DNA of 64,000 bases, from the NCBI RefSeq assembly GCF_000632225.1, contig NZ_JFYV01000012.1, positions 62,001 to 126,000 of the forward strand, written 5' to 3'. Positions 17,064 to 26,245 of this stretch are shown piece after piece. The DNA is from Sphingomonas sp. RIT328. Its GTDB lineage: Bacteria > Pseudomonadota > Alphaproteobacteria > Sphingomonadales > Sphingomonadaceae. The position numbers were made by a program, and so were the translations under genes. Each line of letters starts with the position of its first letter. Within the stretch, counting starts at the first letter, position 1. The notes under the pieces were generated by a model, which ran no database searches, had not been told where the DNA came from, and was given only the letters and a program-made list of their open reading frames with translations.

Positions 17064-17965
17064 TCGACTTCGGCGCATGGGTCGCGCAGCCGGCTGGAGA
17101 GGAAGCCGATCAACGCCTCGACCCGCGCCGGGCGCAGCGCGCTCGGCGGGGTGAGCAGGTGGAGGCCGATCGCCGCCGCCGACCAGTCGGGCAAAATCGT
17201 CACCACCGCACCGCTCGCGATATGCGGGCCGACGATGAAGCCGGGCAGTCGCGCGATGCCGAGTCCGGCGATCAGCGTCGGCAGCAGCGCCTCGCCGCTG
17301 TTGGCGATCAGCGGCCCCTGCGGCCGGATCGCAACGTCGCGGCCGTCGGCATGCTGGAAGCGCCACGGCGCGGAGGCGTTCGAATAGCCGAGCACGCGAT
17401 GGCGGGTCAGGTCGCCGGGCTGCTCCGGCGTGCCGTGCGCGGCGAGATAGGCGGGCGCGGCGACGAGATGCATCCGCACCTCGCAGAGCCGACGGCCGCG
17501 CAGGCTGCTGTCGGGCAGGTCGCCGATGCGCAAGGCGACATCGAACCCTTCGGCGACGATGTCGACGCGTGCGTCGGACAGGTGCAGGTCGATCTCCACC
17601 CCAGGATGTTCGGCGAGGAATTCGGCGAGCAGCGGCGCGACGCTGCGCACCCCGAAGCTCATCGGCGCGGCGAGCCGGATGCGGCCGGTCGGCGCGCTCA
17701 GCGCATCGCGTGCGGCTTCCTCGGCGGCCTGCGCCTCGGCGAGGATGCGCCCGGCGTGCGCGGCGAGCGGTTTGCCCGCCTCGGTCAGCGCCAGCCGCCG
17801 CGAGGTGCGGTGGAACAGCGACTGGCCGATCTGCTCCTCGAGCCGGGTGATCGCCTTCGACACCGTCGCCTTGCTGAGGCCGATCGTCTCGGCGGCGGCG
17901 CTGAACGATTTATGTTCGGCGACCGCGGCGAAGATCGCCCAGGCTTCGAGATCGGGTAGGCGCAT
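17060..17965 (-). CDS. LysR-type transcriptional regulator
   Basis: A 301-residue LysR regulator. Residues 1-60 form the winged helix-turn-helix (FAAVAEHKSFSAAAETIGLSK, cited in part as SFSAAAETIGLSKATVSKAI, then LEEQIGQSLFHRTSRR); the rest is the periplasmic-binding-like effector domain beginning GRIRLAAPMSFG. The ATG at 17965 has AAGGAG 5 bases upstream; a GTG one codon earlier is less well placed. It is divergent from the small gene at 18068, the likely target by the usual LysR arrangement. Its inducer is unknown. Confidence 0.92.
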   Translation of the reverse strand: MRLPDLEAWAIFAAVAEHKSFSAAAETIGLSKATVSKAITRLEEQIGQSLFHRTSRRLALTEAGKPLAAHAGRILAEAQAAEEAARDALSAPTGRIRLAAPMSFGVRSVAPLLAEFLAEHPGVEIDLHLSDARVDIVAEGFDVALRIGDLPDSSLRGRRLCEVRMHLVAAPAYLAAHGTPEQPGDLTRHRVLGYSNASAPWRFQHADGRDVAIRPQGPLIANSGEALLPTLIAGLGIARLPGFIVGPHIASGAVVTILPDWSAAAIGLHLLTPPSALRPARVEALIGFLSSRLRDPCAEVD

Positions 17966-18067
17966 CACGGCTCCTTCGCTGGCGAGTGGCCGACCGCTAT
18001 CAGCGCCGGCGGTGCCGTTCCATCGATTTGCGCGCTAGAATAGGATCATCCAGTAGAGGAAGACGCC

Positions 18068-18316
18068 ATGCGTGCCGAAGACATCCTGCCGGACGAGGCC
18101 AGTTTCGTCGAACGCGACGGCATGATGCTGCGCAAGGGTACGGTGGCGGCGTTCCTCGCCAATGCGCGGACGTGGCTCGATGCGCAGGCGACGCCGGAGC
18201 AGGTCGCCGCGGCGGCAGCGGCGATGCTGGCGGCGCGGCCGGCTTTGGTGGCGCTCGGGCTGTTCGACATCCTCGTGCCGCGCGACCCGTGGCTGGCCGC
18301 GCTGCTGACCGGGTGA
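18068..18316 (+). CDS. Small protein of unknown function beside the LysR gene
   Basis: An 82-residue acidic-to-neutral protein, not recognised. It begins [18 protein letters not shown] and contains [17 protein letters not shown] and an alanine-rich helix, then a hydrophobic tail [17 protein letters not shown]. No signal peptide or clear membrane span. GAGGAAG precedes the ATG, and coding is supported by codon-position GC bias and by the clean divergent spacing (about 100 bp) from the LysR gene. A weak 6-bp hairpin (GGAAAC/GTTTCC, 18334-18350) follows the stop. Confidence 0.6.
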   Translation: MRAEDILPDEASFVERDGMMLRKGTVAAFLANARTWLDAQATPEQVAAAAAAMLAARPALVALGLFDILVPRDPWLAALLTG

Positions 18317-18419
18317 GCCGGGGAACCGGGTGCGGAAACGGACGGTTTCCAGCGCGCCGGTTTACCCATCGGGCCAGCGCGGCCATGTAGGGTCGGATAC
18401 GAAACGCGGAGATGTCTGG

Positions 18420-19019
18420 ATGACCAAGGTTCTGGTGCTTTATTATTCGTCCTACGGCCATATCGAGCAGATGGCCGATGCCGTCGCCGAAGGCGCCCGC
18501 GCCGGCGGTGCCGAGGTCGACATCCGCCGCGTCGCCGAAACCGCGCCCGACGAGGTGGTCAAGGCCGCGCATTTCAAGACCGATACCGCGCATCCGCTGA
18601 TCGAAGGACCCGACGCGCTCGCCGACTATGACGCGATCATCGTCGGCGCGCCGACCCGCTACGGCCGCATGCCGGCGCAGATGGCCGCCTTCTGGGATAC
18701 CACCGGTGGGCTGTGGATGCGCGGCGGCCTGATCGGCAAGGTCGGCGGCGCCTTCACCTCGACCGCCAGCCAGCATGGCGGCCAGGAGACGACGCTTTTC
18801 TCGATCATCACCAACCTGCTGCATCATGGCATGACCATCGTCGGCCTCGACTACGGCTATCAGGCGCAGGGCGGGGTCAAGGAAGTCCATGGCGGCACGC
18901 CTTATGGCGCCTCGACGATCGCCGATGGCGACGGCAGCCGCCAGCCGAGCCAGATCGACCTCGACGGCGCGCGCTATCAGGGCAAGCGCATCGCCGAGAC
19001 GGCCGCCAAGCTCAAGTGA
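18420..19019 (+). CDS. wrbA: NAD(P)H:quinone oxidoreductase, WrbA type
   Basis: A 199-residue flavodoxin-like quinone reductase. FMN-binding loops are visible: [16 protein letters not shown] at the N-terminus, [13 protein letters not shown] and [14 protein letters not shown]. WrbA is an FMN enzyme that carries out two-electron reduction of quinones, limiting semiquinone stress. The C-terminal segment [16 protein letters not shown] is typical. GGAG lies before the ATG. The following 380 bases hold no gene but contain interspersed repeats. Confidence 0.95.
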   Translation: MTKVLVLYYSSYGHIEQMADAVAEGARAGGAEVDIRRVAETAPDEVVKAAHFKTDTAHPLIEGPDALADYDAIIVGAPTRYGRMPAQMAAFWDTTGGLWMRGGLIGKVGGAFTSTASQHGGQETTLFSIITNLLHHGMTIVGLDYGYQAQGGVKEVHGGTPYGASTIADGDGSRQPSQIDLDGARYQGKRIAETAAKLK

Positions 19020-19067
19020 GATGAGGGCGCGGCGCGCGGAAACGCGGGCCGCCCTTCAACCCTCGTT

Positions 19068-19278
19068 GCCCCGGAGGTGATCCGGGGCGATTGGGGCCGG
19101 GAACGGCGTGTCGCCGTCGGCTCGTCCCGCGGCCGGACGGCGGCGCTGAGATTTGACCTAAGACGCGGCGCCGCCTCGAACGCCTCGTCACCCCGGATTT
19201 GTTCCGGAGTCCATGGTGCTGCGAACTCGACGGCGCCTGATCGCGGAACGGTGGATGCCGGAACAAGCCCGGCATGAC
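19068..19278. repeat. Intergenic interspersed repeat cluster (three copies, one inverted pair)
   Basis: The 380-bp gap between wrbA and regB contains no convincing gene. It holds three related GC-rich units built on GTCAYSCCGG-n6-CCGG. The first, 19068-19088, is a perfect hairpin (GCCCCGGA with TCCGGGGC, loop GGTGA). The other two, 19187-19216 and 19252-19278, are in opposite orientation and can pair into a long imperfect stem. The same unit occurs in inverted pairs at 36150-36239 and 39314-39403. The first hairpin may also end the wrbA transcript. Confidence 0.8.
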
Positions 19279-19399
19279 GGTGGGGCGTAACGCGAGGCTC
19301 GAGCGGGCCATGGTAGCGACCGAAGCCAGCGCGTCTCGCCGGATATGGCCCCGGTCGCCACGATTGGCGCACCGCCGTAAACCCGCCTACACTCCTCCC

Positions 19400-20683
19400 A
19401 TGTCGACCCAGCCGCCCCGCCTGCCGCCGCCCGCGCCCGAGGATGCCGCGGCGCGCAACATGCGGCTGCTCGTGCTGCTGCGCTGGATGGCGGTCGGCGG
19501 CCAGCTCGCGGCGATCCTCATCGTCCGGTACGGGCTCGGCATCGATCTGCCGGTGGTGGCGATGGGGGTGGTGCTCGCCGCGCTGGTCATGCTCAACGTC
19601 ATGACCTGGCTCGGCCATCCGCATTGGCCGGTGACCAATTTCCAGCTGTTCGGTTCGCTCGCCTGCGATGTCGCCGCGCTGTCGGCGCAATTGTATCTCA
19701 GCGGCGGGCCGGCCAATCCCTTCATCTCGCTCTACTTCCTTCAGGTGGTGATGGGCGCGGTGCTGCTTCATGCCTGGTCGAGCTGGGTGCTGGTCGGGCT
19801 CGCCTCGGTCGCGCTCGGGCTGGTCGCGTGGCTCAGCCCGCCGCTGGCGCTGCCGCCGTGGTTCGCGTCGCATCTGTCGCCGGTCTATATCGTCGGGCTG
19901 TGGGCGAATTTCGTGCTCGCCGCGGTGCTGCTGGTGCTGTTCGTGACGCGCATCGCCGCCAATCTGCGCAGCCGCGACGCGCATCTCGCGACGATGCGGC
20001 AGCGCGCGGCGGAGCAGGACCAGATCGTCCGCATGGGTTTGCTCGCCAGCGGTGCGGCGCACGAGCTCGGCACGCCGCTCGCCTCGATCCTCGTGCTGCT
20101 CGGCGACTGGCGCAGCGAGCCGGCGATCCGCGGCGACGCGCGGCTCGCCGCCGAGGTCGACGAGATGCAGGCGGAGGTGCTGCGCTGCAAGACGATCGTC
20201 TCCGGCATCCTCTTCGCCGCCGGCGAGGTCACCGGCGAGGCGCCCGAGCGGACCACCCTGCGCCGTTTCCTCTCGGGCCTCGTCGCGGTGTGGCCGGGGC
20301 GGGTGACCTATGACGATCGGCTCGGCGAGGATCGCGCGATCGTCGCCGACAAGGCGCTCGGCCAGGCGCTGACCAATGTGTTCGACAATGCCGCGGAGGC
20401 GGGCGCGGGCGAGATCACGCTGACCGCGGCGATCGACGCGGCGACGATCGTGCTGACCGTGCGCGACGACGGCGGCGGCTTCTCGCCCGCCGTGCTCGCC
20501 GGGATCGGTCGCCCCTATAACACCAGCAAGGACCGGCGCGGGGCGGGGCTGGGGCTGTTCCTCGCCACCAATGTCCTGCGCACGCTCGGCGGCACGCTCA
20601 CCGCACGGAACGTTGCCGGCGGTGCGGAGCTGGTGCTGCGGCTGCCGGTCGCGGCGCTGGCGCTGGAGGAGGAGGCACGATGA
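19400..20683 (+). CDS. regB: Redox-sensing histidine kinase, RegB/PrrB/ActS family
   Basis: A membrane sensor kinase of 427 residues. About six membrane helices lie in residues 25-185, with the ubiquinone-binding heptapeptide GGPANPF at 102-108. The phosphoacceptor His is H221 in AAHELGTPLAS, and a cysteine equivalent to the redox-active one of RegB is present at C263 (VLRCKTI). The ATPase domain has the N box (NVFDNAAEAG), G1 (VRDDGGGF) and G2 (GAGLGLFLATN). In related bacteria RegB/RegA activates respiration, nitrogen and carbon metabolism genes at low oxygen. regA follows with an ATGA overlap. Confidence 0.94.
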   Translation: MSTQPPRLPPPAPEDAAARNMRLLVLLRWMAVGGQLAAILIVRYGLGIDLPVVAMGVVLAALVMLNVMTWLGHPHWPVTNFQLFGSLACDVAALSAQLYLSGGPANPFISLYFLQVVMGAVLLHAWSSWVLVGLASVALGLVAWLSPPLALPPWFASHLSPVYIVGLWANFVLAAVLLVLFVTRIAANLRSRDAHLATMRQRAAEQDQIVRMGLLASGAAHELGTPLASILVLLGDWRSEPAIRGDARLAAEVDEMQAEVLRCKTIVSGILFAAGEVTGEAPERTTLRRFLSGLVAVWPGRVTYDDRLGEDRAIVADKALGQALTNVFDNAAEAGAGEITLTAAIDAATIVLTVRDDGGGFSPAVLAGIGRPYNTSKDRRGAGLGLFLATNVLRTLGGTLTARNVAGGAELVLRLPVAALALEEEAR

Positions 20684-21210
20684 GCGGACGGCTGTTGATC
20701 GTCGAGGACGATGCCAATTTCGCGCGTACGCTCGGCCGGTCGTTCGAGCGGCGCGGCTATGCGGTGACGATGCTGCCCAGTCCGGAGGGGATCGAGGCGA
20801 CGGTCGCAGCCTTCGCGCCGGACCATGCGGTGGTCGACCTGCGGCTCGGCGGGGCGTCGGGGCTGAGCTGTGTCGCGACCTTGCACGCGCTCGATCCCGC
20901 GATGCGGATCGTCGTGCTGACCGGCTTCGCCAGCATCGCCACCGCGGTCGAGGCGATCAAGCTCGGCGCGACCAATTACCTGACCAAGCCCGCCAATACC
21001 GACGATATCGAGGCGGCGTTCGCGCGCGTCGACGGCGATGCCGGCGCGACGATCGCCGCAGCGCCGCCGACATCGATCAAAACGCTGGAATGGGAGCATA
21101 TCCACCAGACGCTCGCCGATGTGGACTTCAACATCTCCGAAGCGGCGCGGCGGCTCGGCATGCACCGGCGGACGTTGGCGCGGAAGCTCGACAAGAAGCA
21201 TATGGGGTGA
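20680..21210 (+). CDS. regA: Response regulator, RegA/PrrA/ActR family
   Basis: A 176-residue regulator. The receiver domain (1-115) has acidic residues E9, D10, D11, the phosphoacceptor D53 (HAVVDLRLGG), T80 region (VVLTGFAS) and K98 region (YLTKPAN). A proline/alanine linker leads to a Fis-type helix-turn-helix at the C-terminus (NISEAARRLGMHRRTLARKL), nearly invariant in the RegA family. It is the DNA-binding output of the RegB kinase encoded immediately upstream. Confidence 0.95.
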   Translation: MSGRLLIVEDDANFARTLGRSFERRGYAVTMLPSPEGIEATVAAFAPDHAVVDLRLGGASGLSCVATLHALDPAMRIVVLTGFASIATAVEAIKLGATNYLTKPANTDDIEAAFARVDGDAGATIAAAPPTSIKTLEWEHIHQTLADVDFNISEAARRLGMHRRTLARKLDKKHMG

Positions 21211-21211
21211 A

Positions 21212-21240
21212 GGCCTATTCCTCCCCGGCACGGGGAAGAG
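21212..21240. terminator. Hairpin between regA and the convergent PHA-system gene
   Basis: Stem TCCCCG/CGGGGA (21222-21227 with 21231-21236, loop GCA), extended imperfectly by flanking bases, fills most of the 31-bp gap between two convergent stops. The sequence reading toward the minus-strand gene carries a short T-rich stretch. It likely ends transcription in one or both directions. Confidence 0.5.
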
Positions 21241-21241
21241 C

Positions 21242-21544
21242 CTATTTCAGCAGCTTGGGTCCCTCCGCCTGGATCACGTCGCGGATCTTGCCCGCGAACA
21301 GGCCGAGAAAGCCGGGCAGGTCGACCACCGCATGGACGTTGCTGTCCGACACGGTCGCGCGGCAGCCGATCGCCTGACCCATGGCGGTCACGGTGAAATG
21401 CATCGTATCCCCCTCCCAGCGATGCTCGACGCCGGCGCCGCCGGGGATCAGCCGGCCGATCTTGCCGATGCCGCCGTCAAGCCGGTCGCGGACCGCGGCC
21501 TTGCCGAGGCTGTGGGGGATATTGACTTCGATGGGCGCGCTCAT
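21242..21544 (-). CDS. Polyhydroxyalkanoic acid system family protein
   Basis: A 100-residue protein of the PHA granule-region family. It begins [26 protein letters not shown] and has [21 protein letters not shown] followed by [24 protein letters not shown], the conserved C-terminal helix. The family is found in polyhydroxyalkanoate gene neighbourhoods but its action is not known; the fold resembles a polyketide cyclase/START-like small protein. Its start overlaps the upstream VOC gene stop as ATGA. Confidence 0.8.
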   Translation of the reverse strand: MSAPIEVNIPHSLGKAAVRDRLDGGIGKIGRLIPGGAGVEHRWEGDTMHFTVTAMGQAIGCRATVSDSNVHAVVDLPGFLGLFAGKIRDVIQAEGPKLLK

Positions 21545-21975
21545 GCCGGGTCCTTGCTCGTTGCGAACAGCATCGCATCATCGCCGAACGCCTTGAACTC
21601 GAGCGCGTTGCCCGACGGATCGGCAAAGAACATGGTCGCCTGCTCGCCCGCCTGGCCGGGAAAGCGGATGTGCGGCGCGATGCCGAAGGTCACGCCCGCG
21701 GCGGCGACGCGCTCGCTGAGGCTGCGCCAGTCGGCCATGGTCAGGACGACGCCGAAATGCGGCACCGGGACGTGGTGGCCGTCGACTTCGTTGGCATGGG
21801 CCACCGCGCGCGCGGCGGGATCGAGATGCGCGACGATCTGATGACCGTAGAGATCGAAGTCGATCCATTGGTCGCTCGATCGCCCCTCCGGACAGCCGAG
21901 CACGCCGCCGTAGAAGGCGCGGGCCGCAGCCAGATCGTGGACCGGAAAGGCGAGGTGGAAGGGGCGCAGCGTCAT
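21541..21975 (-). CDS. VOC (glyoxalase/dioxygenase superfamily) protein
   Basis: A 144-residue vicinal-oxygen-chelate protein with two beta-alpha-beta-beta-beta repeats. The first begins [23 protein letters not shown] and the second carries [13 protein letters not shown] and [16 protein letters not shown]8 or H53-type residues and the Glu in LEFKAF are the likely metal ligands. Similar proteins act as dioxygenases or glyoxalase-like lyases; substrate unknown. It is coupled to the PHA-system gene. Confidence 0.85.
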   Translation of the reverse strand: MTLRPFHLAFPVHDLAAARAFYGGVLGCPEGRSSDQWIDFDLYGHQIVAHLDPAARAVAHANEVDGHHVPVPHFGVVLTMADWRSLSERVAAAGVTFGIAPHIRFPGQAGEQATMFFADPSGNALEFKAFGDDAMLFATSKDPA

Positions 21976-22058
21976 GGCGCCACGATTAGGCGAGCGGGCC
22001 GGGGGAGGCCACCGCTAATCCTTGCCGCGGCCCGGCCGGCCGTGACAGAGGCGCGGGG

Positions 22059-23351
22059 ATGACTGTTCCCTTGCCTGCGCTCGGCCTCGACTTCGGCACC
22101 ACCAACACCGTCGCGGCGATTGCGGCCGGCACCGCCGCCGACCTCGTCCCGCTCGACGCGCCCGATGGCGAGGAGCCGGTGTTCCGCTCGGCGCTGTGCT
22201 TCTGGGAGGACGCGGAGGTGCGCGGCGGCCTCGCGTCGGAGGCGGGGCCGTGGGCGATCCGCGAATATCTCGACTTTCCGGAAGGCAGCCGCTTCCTGCA
22301 ATCGTTCAAGTCGGTCGCCGCCAGCGCGAGCTTCGATCATGCCAATGTCTTCGAGCGGCGGCTGCGCTTCGAGGATCTCGGCGCGCTGTTCCTCGCCAAA
22401 TTGCGGGCACGGGCACGCGGGCGGCTCAATGGGCCGATCGCCCGCGTCGTCGTCGGCCGGCCGGTCGCTTATGCCGGCAGCCGCCCCGACGAGGCGCTCG
22501 CACGCCAGCGCTACGATCAGGTGTTCGGCGCACTCGGTGCAGAGGTGCATTACGTCTACGAACCGCTCGGCGCGGCGTTCAGCTATGCGGCGCGGCTGAG
22601 CGAGCAGGCGACCATCCTCGTCGCCGATTTCGGCGGCGGCACCAGCGACTTCTCGGTGGTGCGCGTCGACGTGCCGGGTGCGGCGCGGCGCTGCGTGCCG
22701 CTGGGTCACGCCGGGGTCGGCATCGCCGGCGACCGGTTCGATCAGCGCATCCTCGAACGGCTGGTGCTGCCGTTGCTCGGCAAGGGCGGCAGCTACCGGT
22801 CGTTCGACAAGATTCTCGAAATCCCCGCCGGCTATTTCGCCGACTTCGCCGACTGGTCGCGCCTCGCCTTGATGCGCAACCGGCGGACGCTCGCCGAGCT
22901 CGACAAATTGCGCCGCGCCGCGCTCGATCCCGACGCGATCGGCCGGATGATCGCGGTGATCGAACAGGAACTGGGCTACCACCTCTACGACGCGATCGGT
23001 GCGGTGAAGCGGGCGTTGTCGAGCGCCGAACAGGCGCGCTTAACCTTCGAAGGCGCCGGGCTCCGAATCGCCGCGGAGGTGACGCGCGACGCGTTCGAGA
23101 CGTGGATCGCGCCGGATATCGCGCGTATCGACGCCGCGGTCGACGAGGCCTTGTCGCGTGCCGGAGTAGCGGCGGCGGCGATCGACCGCGTCTTCCTGAC
23201 CGGCGGCACCTCGCTGACGCCGCGCATCCGCCGCCTGTTCGCCGAACGGTTCGGCGCGGCGCGGATCGCCACCGGCGGCGAGCTGACGTCGATCGCGCAC
23301 GGCCTCGCGCTGATCGGCCTGCAGGACGATATCGCCGCCTGGACCAGCTGA
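22059..23351 (+). CDS. Hsp70 family chaperone-like protein, YegD-like
   Basis: A 430-residue protein with the actin/Hsp70 ATPase fold: phosphate loop 1 is LGLDFGTTNTVAAI, the second is LVADFGGGTSDFSVVRV and the adenosine motif is VFLTGGTSLTPRIRRLF. It lacks the DnaK substrate-binding domain (430 versus about 640 residues), as in E. coli YegD. Its role is unknown. It is the first gene of a same-strand run Hsp70-like, lnt, metK. Confidence 0.88.
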   Translation: MTVPLPALGLDFGTTNTVAAIAAGTAADLVPLDAPDGEEPVFRSALCFWEDAEVRGGLASEAGPWAIREYLDFPEGSRFLQSFKSVAASASFDHANVFERRLRFEDLGALFLAKLRARARGRLNGPIARVVVGRPVAYAGSRPDEALARQRYDQVFGALGAEVHYVYEPLGAAFSYAARLSEQATILVADFGGGTSDFSVVRVDVPGAARRCVPLGHAGVGIAGDRFDQRILERLVLPLLGKGGSYRSFDKILEIPAGYFADFADWSRLALMRNRRTLAELDKLRRAALDPDAIGRMIAVIEQELGYHLYDAIGAVKRALSSAEQARLTFEGAGLRIAAEVTRDAFETWIAPDIARIDAAVDEALSRAGVAAAAIDRVFLTGGTSLTPRIRRLFAERFGAARIATGGELTSIAHGLALIGLQDDIAAWTS

Positions 23352-23400
23352 GACGCGGGCGGGGAGGACTTTGCCGCCGCTGCGCGCTACAGGCGCGATC

Positions 23401-24939
23401 ATGCGCTTCCTGACCCGCCGTCCTGCCCTTGCCGCCCTGTCGCTCGGTGCGATCGCCGCGACGGGTTTCGCGCCGTTGCAGCTCTGGCCGCTGACGTTGC
23501 TGGGGCTCGCCGGGCTGGCCGCGCTGGTGCACCGCGCGGAGACGGGGCGGCGCGCCCTGTGGCTCGGCTGGTGCTGGGGCCTCGGCCATTTCACGATCAA
23601 CAACAACTGGTTCCAGCACGCCTTCGACTTTCAGGACAAGATGCCGCCGGTGCTCGGCTATTTCGCCGCGGTGGCGCTGGCGCTGTATCTGGCGGTCTTT
23701 CCGATGGCGGCGGCCTGGGTCAGCTGGCGGGTGGGCCGGCGCGGCGCGCCCGACGCCGGCTATGCGCTGGTCTTCGCCGCCGCGTGGATCGCCGCCGAAT
23801 ATCTGCGCTCGGTGCTGATGAGCGGCTATGCCTGGGATCCGATCGCGGTGATCTGGCTGCCGGTGATCGGCGTCGCGCGGCTGTCGGCGTGGATCGGCAC
23901 CTATGCCCTGTCGGGGGTGACGGTGCTGGCGGCGGTGTCGCTGCTGCTGCTCGCCCGGCGGCGCTGGCATCTGCCCGCCGCGCTCGCCGCGATGCTGACG
24001 CTGGCCGCCGTCTCGGCGCTCTGGACCAACGCGCCGCCGGCCCCGCGCTCCGCGCCATTGTTGCGCGTCGTCCAGCCTAATATCGGGCAGGACGCACGCG
24101 GCGAGGGCGACCAGGAGGTGATGCTCGCCGCGCTGATCCGCCAGTCGGGGCGGCCGGGGCCGCGGCCGCGGCTGGTGCTGTGGCCCGAAGGCGTGATGCG
24201 CGACTATCTGGAGAGCGGCTATCCGCGCTGGATCTATTTCGGTCAGAGTCCGCTGTTCAACCGCTGGCGGCTGGCGCGGCTGCTCGGCCCGCGTGACGTG
24301 CTGATGACCGGCCACACGCCGCTGCGCTTCGACGCCAAGGGCGATGTCGCCGGCGCGTCCAATTCGGTGTTCGCCATCGACGCGCGCGCGCGCATCGTCG
24401 GCCGCTACGACAAGGCGCATCTGGTGCCGTTCGGCGAATATCTGCCGGTACCGTGGCTGCTCAGGCCGCTCGGCCTCGCGCGGCTGGTACCGGGCGATTT
24501 CGACTTTGACGACGGCCCAGGGCCGCGCACGCTCGTCATCCCCGGCTTCGGCGCGATCGGCTTCCAGATCTGTTACGAGATCATCTTCTCGGGCCGCACG
24601 GTGGACGAGGCGCATCGACCGGCGATCATCTTCAATCCGTCGACCGACGCCTGGTTCGGCCGCTGGGGGCCGCCGCAGCATCTCGCCCAGGCGCGGATGC
24701 GCGCGATCGAGGAGGGGCTGCCGATCGTGCGCTCGACTCCGACCGGGATTTCGGCGGTGATCGCCGCCGATGGGCGGCTGCTCGCCACGGTTCCGCATGA
24801 GACGGCGGGGGCGATCGAGCTGCCGATGCCGGCGCCCTTGCCGCCCACGCTGTTCAGCCGATTGGGCAATTGGGCGGCACTGATCGTCGCGCTCGGCTTC
24901 GCGGTGGCGGCGATTGCCATCCGACGGTCCGCGCGTTAG
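23401..24939 (+). CDS. lnt: Apolipoprotein N-acyltransferase
   Basis: Lnt adds the third acyl chain to the N-terminal cysteine of lipoproteins in the inner membrane. The 512-residue protein has about six membrane helices in residues 8-210, a periplasmic nitrilase domain (about 220-485) and a final helix (about 490-508). The catalytic triad is visible as E263 (LWPEG), K338 ([12 protein letters not shown]) and C391 (FQICYEIIF). The window encodes two clear lipoproteins (37953 and 56436) that would be substrates. An alternative ATG ten codons upstream is less likely. Confidence 0.96.
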   Translation: MRFLTRRPALAALSLGAIAATGFAPLQLWPLTLLGLAGLAALVHRAETGRRALWLGWCWGLGHFTINNNWFQHAFDFQDKMPPVLGYFAAVALALYLAVFPMAAAWVSWRVGRRGAPDAGYALVFAAAWIAAEYLRSVLMSGYAWDPIAVIWLPVIGVARLSAWIGTYALSGVTVLAAVSLLLLARRRWHLPAALAAMLTLAAVSALWTNAPPAPRSAPLLRVVQPNIGQDARGEGDQEVMLAALIRQSGRPGPRPRLVLWPEGVMRDYLESGYPRWIYFGQSPLFNRWRLARLLGPRDVLMTGHTPLRFDAKGDVAGASNSVFAIDARARIVGRYDKAHLVPFGEYLPVPWLLRPLGLARLVPGDFDFDDGPGPRTLVIPGFGAIGFQICYEIIFSGRTVDEAHRPAIIFNPSTDAWFGRWGPPQHLAQARMRAIEEGLPIVRSTPTGISAVIAADGRLLATVPHETAGAIELPMPAPLPPTLFSRLGNWAALIVALGFAVAAIAIRRSAR

Positions 24940-24947
24940 GAGCGGTC

Positions 24948-24967
24948 ATATAAAGGCATCTTTATAT
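24948..24967. promoter_or_regulatory. Near-palindromic operator candidate before metK (SahR-like)
   Basis: ATATAAAG and CTTTATAT form a perfect 8-bp inverted repeat with the 4-base centre GCAT, 15 bases before the metK start and after the lnt stop. It is strikingly AT-rich against its surroundings. In many proteobacteria an ArsR-family regulator, SahR, controls methionine-cycle genes such as metK and ahcY through a palindrome of this general kind; the regulator assignment here is inference. The site would also overlap or abut the metK ribosome site. Confidence 0.6.
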
Positions 24968-24982
24968 CGTTATGAGGCAGTG

Positions 24983-26200
24983 ATGCGCAGCAGCTATATC
25001 TTCACGTCCGAGTCCGTTTCCGAAGGCCATCCCGACAAGGTCGCCGACCAGATCAGCGACACGATCGTCGATCTGTTCCTGTCCAAGGACCCGGAGGCGC
25101 GCATCGCCTGCGAGACGCTGACCACCACCAACCTCGTCGTGCTGGCGGGCGAGATCCGCTGCAAGGGCGTGTACGAGAACGGCGCCTGGGCCGACGGCGC
25201 GCTCGCCGAGATCGAGGCCGCGGTGCGCGCGACGGTGAAGCGGATCGGCTACGAACAGTCGGGCTTCCACTGGGAGACCTTCGACTTCCAGAACAATCTC
25301 CACGGCCAGTCGGCGGAGATCGCGATGGGCGTCGACGAGGGGTCGAACAAGGACGAGGGCGCGGGCGACCAGGGCATCATGTTCGGTTACGCCACCGACG
25401 AGACGCCCGGCCTGATGCCGGCGACGCTCTATTACAGCCACAAGATCCTCGAGACGATGGCGGCCGACCGTCATTCGGGCAAGGCGCCGTTCCTTGAGCC
25501 CGACGCCAAGAGTCAGGTGACGCTGCAATATGAGAATGGCGTGCCGGTGCGCGCGGTCGCGCTCGTCGTCTCGACGCAGCACAAGGCGGGCTATTGCCTG
25601 CAGGGCGACAATGCCGATGCCGCCAAGTACGACGTGCTGAAGGAGTATGTCACCGGCGTGCTCAAGAGCACCCTGCCGGAGGGCTTCGTCACCGACGAGA
25701 CCAAGGTCTATATCAACCCGACCGGCGCGTTCGAGATCGGCGGTCCCGATGGCGACGCGGGCGTCACCGGCCGCAAGATCATCGTCGACACCTATGGCGG
25801 CGCCGCGCCGCACGGCGGCGGCGCGTTCAGCGGCAAGGATCCGACCAAGGTCGATCGCTCGGCCGCCTATGTCGCGCGCTACCTCGCCAAGAACGTCGTC
25901 GCGGCGGGCCTTGCCAAGCGCTGCACGATCCAGCTCAGCTATGCGATCGGCATCGCCGAGCCGCTGTCGGTCTATGTCGACACGCACGGCACCGGCACGG
26001 TCGACGAGGCGAAGCTGGAGCAGGTGCTGCCGCAGCTCGTCCGGCTGACGCCCAAGGGCATTCGCCAGCACCTCAAGCTCAACGCGCCAATCTATGTGAA
26101 GTCGGCCGCCTACGGCCACTTCGGTCGCGAGCCCGAAGGCGACCTGTTCACCTGGGAAAAGACCGATCTGGTCGACCGGCTCAAGGCCGCCGTCGCCTAA
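24983..26200 (+). CDS. metK: S-adenosylmethionine synthetase
   Basis: MetK makes S-adenosylmethionine from methionine and ATP. The 405-residue protein has all signatures: [20 protein letters not shown] (methionine/ATP site), [37 protein letters not shown], cited in part as [16 protein letters not shown], and the P-loop-like region with K and D residues for magnesium and potassium. The ATG at 24983 gives the standard N-terminus [12 protein letters not shown]. The 43-base leader from lnt is too short for a SAM riboswitch but contains the palindrome described separately. Confidence 0.98.
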   Translation: MRSSYIFTSESVSEGHPDKVADQISDTIVDLFLSKDPEARIACETLTTTNLVVLAGEIRCKGVYENGAWADGALAEIEAAVRATVKRIGYEQSGFHWETFDFQNNLHGQSAEIAMGVDEGSNKDEGAGDQGIMFGYATDETPGLMPATLYYSHKILETMAADRHSGKAPFLEPDAKSQVTLQYENGVPVRAVALVVSTQHKAGYCLQGDNADAAKYDVLKEYVTGVLKSTLPEGFVTDETKVYINPTGAFEIGGPDGDAGVTGRKIIVDTYGGAAPHGGGAFSGKDPTKVDRSAAYVARYLAKNVVAAGLAKRCTIQLSYAIGIAEPLSVYVDTHGTGTVDEAKLEQVLPQLVRLTPKGIRQHLKLNAPIYVKSAAYGHFGREPEGDLFTWEKTDLVDRLKAAVA

Positions 26201-26214
26201 TTGGCATCACGCCG

Positions 26215-26237
26215 CCTCCCGCGCCCGGCGCGGGAGG
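26215..26237. terminator. Bidirectional hairpin between metK and the PilZ gene
   Basis: An 11-bp perfect inverted repeat (CCTCCCGCGCC with GGCGCGGGAGG, one central base) lies between the convergent stops of metK and the PilZ gene, 45 bp apart. In RNA the inner bases open to a small loop. There is no U-tract, but placement and symmetry suit a shared terminator. Confidence 0.65.
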
Positions 26238-26245
26238 TGGTCTGC

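Noticed and set aside
22579..24798. A 739-codon minus-strand frame opposite the Hsp70-like and lnt genes
   Set aside because: Both plus-strand genes have complete catalytic or binding motifs; the reverse frame runs through two genes and has none.
24940..24982. A SAM riboswitch before metK
   Set aside because: Only 43 bases separate lnt from metK, shorter than any known SAM riboswitch class that would fit with an expression platform; a DNA operator explains the palindrome better.
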